A program made the position numbers and the translations under genes. From Bacteroides sp. UBA1317 (GTDB lineage Bacteria; Bacteroidota; Bacteroidia; Bacteroidales; Bacteroidaceae), in contig DBTL01000099.1 of the NCBI GenBank assembly GCA_002307035.1, forward strand, positions 1 to 33,015: a stretch of 33,015 bases of DNA, in the 5' to 3' direction. The notes beneath the pieces were generated by a model that was not told the DNA's origin, did no database searches, and saw nothing but the letters and a program-made list of their open reading frames with translations. Shown here in pieces: positions 30,706-33,015 of this stretch; the first letter of the stretch is position 1; each line of letters starts with the position of its first letter.

Positions 30706-32235
30706 TTAGTATTCTTCAATTATATTGAGCATTTTAATGGTCGCTTTGATTGCAGCCTCCGTCTGGTCGGCATCAAGCCCTCTGGTACGAAACACTTTAT
30801 CATTAAAGCTCCACGTGATAACTGTCTGTACAAAAGCATCTGTGCGCCCTCCGGGGGGAATGCTTACAGCGTAGTTCGTAAGCATTGGGAACTTGCGTCC
30901 CAGCGTTACTTTATAGATTTTACGCAACGCACGCACAAAAGCATCATATTGACCATCACCCGAAGAGCTCTCTTCGTATGTTTTTCCATCAATTTCAACA
31001 CTGAGCGTAGCCATAGGTTTCAAGCCATGAGCTAAGGTTAAAAAATAAGCTTTCAGTTTCACCTTCGTATTGACACCTTCGTGTTTCAACACATCGGATA
31101 TAATATAAGGCAAATCTTCCTGCGTCACCAATTCTTTCTTGTCGCCCAGCTCAATGATGCGCTCTGTAACTCTTTGCATTGATTCTTCATCAAGTTCGAG
31201 TCCAAGACTTTCTAAATTTTTACGAATATTTGCTTTACCCGAAGTTTTGCCTAATGCATACTCCCGCACACGCCCAAAGCGTTCGGGAAGTAAATCATTG
31301 CAATAAAGATTACTCTTATTGTCGCCATCAGCATGCACGCCGGCTACTTGCGTAAACACATTCTCGCCTACAATCGGCTTATTCGTTGGTATAATTACCC
31401 CTGAATATGATTCCACGACGCGGCTCACATCATTCAGTCGACTTTCGTCAATATTGGTTACAGCATTAAAATGATCTTTTAGAATGGCTTGAACGCTTGC
31501 CAAAGGAGCATTGCCCGCTCGTTCTCCCAACCCATTAATAGTAGTATGTAATCCGCGAGCACCACTAAGCACAGCTGCCAATACATTGCTCACAGCCAAA
31601 TCGTAATCATTATGAGCATGAAAATCGAAATGAGTGCCCGGATACCGCTTCAACATTTTACGCATAAACTCGATAACCTGCAGCGGATTAAGCACTCCCA
31701 ACGTATCTGGTAGCATAAAGCGTTTGATGGCGGTAGCCTTCAATGCGTCTACCAATTGAAACACGTATTCGGGAGAATCTTTCATCCCATTGCTCCAATC
31801 TTCTAAATACACATTCACATCAATACCTTGTTCAGCAGCATACTCTACTACTTCCAGAATCTTCGCAATGTGTTCTTCAGGCGTTTTTTTCAGTTGAAAA
31901 CGACAATGTTTCAGCGAACCTTTGCAAAGCAAGTTTATCACTCTACATCCGGCTTGTTTTATCCAATCCACTGATGTATGCCCATCTACAAAGCCCAGGA
32001 CTTCAACTTTTTGTAGCAGATTACGGCGACCTGCCCAGTCGCATATCATCTTAACGGCATCAAATTCACCGTCCGACACACGAGCCGAAGCAACTTCAAC
32101 CCTGTCTACCTTCAGTTCTTCCAGTAGAAGACGGGCAATCATCAGTTTTTCATGAGGCACAAAAGAAACTCCGCTGGTTTGTTCACCGTCGCGGAGTGTT
32201 GTGTCCATGATTTCTATCTTTACTTGTTTTCCCAT
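30706..32235 (-). CDS. LeuA/CimA-family synthase (2-isopropylmalate or citramalate synthase)
   Basis: This is a 509-residue HMGL-like carbon-carbon condensing enzyme using acetyl-CoA. The catalytic barrel starts IEIMDTTLRDGEQTSGVSF (from residue 7; Arg15 and Asp16 are the conserved pair). It contains the metal site FDFHAHNDYDLAVSNVLAAV and the GLGERAGNAPL loop. The C-terminal LeuA allosteric/dimer domain (about 385-505) is present (LSVEIDGKTYEESSSGDGQY; SIPPGGRTDAFVQTVI). The sequence resembles the second alpha-isopropylmalate synthase gene found in Bacteroides leu operons, closer to the citramalate synthase branch than to classical LeuA. Substrate, 2-ketoisovalerate or pyruvate, is not decided by sequence. 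It overlaps the leuD end by 16 bp. Confidence 0.88.
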   Translation of the reverse strand: MGKQVKIEIMDTTLRDGEQTSGVSFVPHEKLMIARLLLEELKVDRVEVASARVSDGEFDAVKMICDWAGRRNLLQKVEVLGFVDGHTSVDWIKQAGCRVINLLCKGSLKHCRFQLKKTPEEHIAKILEVVEYAAEQGIDVNVYLEDWSNGMKDSPEYVFQLVDALKATAIKRFMLPDTLGVLNPLQVIEFMRKMLKRYPGTHFDFHAHNDYDLAVSNVLAAVLSGARGLHTTINGLGERAGNAPLASVQAILKDHFNAVTNIDESRLNDVSRVVESYSGVIIPTNKPIVGENVFTQVAGVHADGDNKSNLYCNDLLPERFGRVREYALGKTSGKANIRKNLESLGLELDEESMQRVTERIIELGDKKELVTQEDLPYIISDVLKHEGVNTKVKLKAYFLTLAHGLKPMATLSVEIDGKTYEESSSGDGQYDAFVRALRKIYKVTLGRKFPMLTNYAVSIPPGGRTDAFVQTVITWSFNDKVFRTRGLDADQTEAAIKATIKMLNIIEEY

Positions 32236-32804
32236 GCTTCAATCTTATCCTTATTGGACAACAAGAAGTCTATGTCATCCAAACCATTCTCAAGGCAAAG
32301 CTTCTTATAAGAATTGATATCAAAGTATTCACTAGCGCCTGTGGCTTTATTCGTTATGGTTTGAGCAGGAAGATTCACCTCTACTTCCATCTTTGGATCT
32401 TTCTGAATAGATTCAAAGAGCCCGGCAAGAAATGCATCGCTCACCACTACCGGCAGCACAAAATTATTCAACGCATTATTTCTAAAGATATCAGCAAAGA
32501 AACTTGATACCACGATGCGAAAGCCATATCCGGCAATAGCCCATGCAGCATGCTCCCTACTCGATCCGGAACCAAAATTCTTTCCGGCAACAAGGATTTT
32601 ACCACTATATAGAGGGTTGTTTAGGACAAAAGATTCTATTTCATTGTCTTGCTTGTCATATCTCCAATCTCGAAATAAATTATCGCCGAAACCTTCTTTC
32701 GTTGTTGCTTTCAAAAAGCGGGCAGGAATAATTTGGTCTGTATCCACATTCTCTAAAGGAAGAGGAACGCATGTGGAAGTGGTTATATTGAATTTTTCTT
32801 TCAT
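32220..32804 (-). CDS. leuD: 3-isopropylmalate dehydratase small subunit
   Basis: This 194-residue subunit pairs with LeuC to isomerise 2- to 3-isopropylmalate. The signature PLPLENVDTDQIIPARFLK near the N-terminus and the swivel-domain core NFGSGSSREHAAWAIAGYGF, followed by VVSSFFADIFRNNALNN, are diagnostic of LeuD. The length is normal. It follows leuC after 38 bp and overlaps the next synthase gene by 16 bp, so the operon is tightly coupled. The Fe-S cluster sits in the partner LeuC, not here. Confidence 0.97.
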   Translation of the reverse strand: MKEKFNITTSTCVPLPLENVDTDQIIPARFLKATTKEGFGDNLFRDWRYDKQDNEIESFVLNNPLYSGKILVAGKNFGSGSSREHAAWAIAGYGFRIVVSSFFADIFRNNALNNFVLPVVVSDAFLAGLFESIQKDPKMEVEVNLPAQTITNKATGASEYFDINSYKKLCLENGLDDIDFLLSNKDKIEAWENK

Positions 32805-32842
32805 TTCTTTTATCTTTTTATCGGTGAGAAAACAATCGTTTA

Positions 32843-33015
32843 TTACATTAACTTACGAGGGTCGGTAATTACTCCTGTTACAGCAGCTGCAGCAGCAACC
32901 AGTGGGCTAGCCAACAAAGTACGTGCTCCTGGGCCCTGACGACCTTCAAAGTTACGGTTTGATGTAGAGACTGCATATTTTCCGGCTGGCACTTTGTCAT
33001 CATTCATGGCCAAAC
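32843..33015 (-). CDS. leuC: 3-isopropylmalate dehydratase large subunit, C-terminal fragment
   Basis: The last 57 codons of the Fe-S subunit of isopropylmalate isomerase are present; the rest lies beyond the window's right edge. The visible tail reads LAMNDDKVPAGKYAVSTSNR, then NFEGRQGPGARTLLASPLVA and AAAAVTGVITDPRKLM, the conserved C-terminus with the substrate-binding STSNRNFEGRQG segment. It ends at TAA (32843-32845), 38 bp before leuD. It is the first leu gene visible, and the operon promoter is outside the window. Confidence 0.95.
   Translation of the reverse strand, partial: LAMNDDKVPAGKYAVSTSNRNFEGRQGPGARTLLASPLVAAAAAVTGVITDPRKLM

Overview
The window is from a Bacteroides-type genome (phylum Bacteroidota). 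Three things show this: a SusC/SusD pair with a hybrid two-component regulator, lipoprotein signals with acidic residues after the cysteine, and repeated copies of the Bacteroides -7 promoter element TAnnTTTG just upstream of genes. No tRNA, rRNA, CRISPR array or insertion sequence was seen. Most of the window is conserved housekeeping sequence; the accessory part is one polysaccharide utilisation locus (PUL).

Positions 1-1422 (minus) hold groES and the first 369 codons of groEL. A 53-residue membrane microprotein (1582-1743, minus) follows. Then come an integral membrane protein of the UPF0104/LPG-synthase-TM family and a GT4 glycosyltransferase that probably form a two-gene envelope glycolipid operon (1821-4011, minus). 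Positions 4285-13915 (plus) are a compact PUL: GH130 phosphorylase or hydrolase, MFS sugar transporter, a large lipoprotein of unrecognised family, SusC, SusD and a LamG-type surface lipoprotein. Gaps are 18 bp or less and the first junctions overlap. A one-protein hybrid two-component regulator (14422-18372) lies downstream on the same strand. The expected logic is surface capture by the LamG protein and SusD, import by SusC, processing by the unknown lipoprotein, inner-membrane import by the MFS protein and cytoplasmic cleavage by GH130. The GH130 points to a mannoside-containing glycan. The regulator would sense a product in the periplasm. Between PUL and regulator lies the remnant of an endonuclease/exonuclease/phosphatase-family gene.

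The 685-bp gap at 18373-19057 has no convincing protein gene but is rich in RNA structure. It holds a promoter, a short hairpin and a strong intrinsic terminator that together look like a small RNA gene of about 75 nt. Next to it are three repeat arms that can form two mutually exclusive hairpins, and then a long hairpin at the end of hisS.

Positions 19058-26505 (minus) carry hisS, a membrane zinc metallopeptidase, fur-purA, an AlkD-like protein behind a dipeptidyl peptidase III lipoprotein, and a small AraC-type regulator. recQ (plus) and a TPR protein (minus) converge on a shared hairpin. The window ends with the leucine operon leuC-leuD-leuA-like-leuB (minus), leuC being cut by the window edge.
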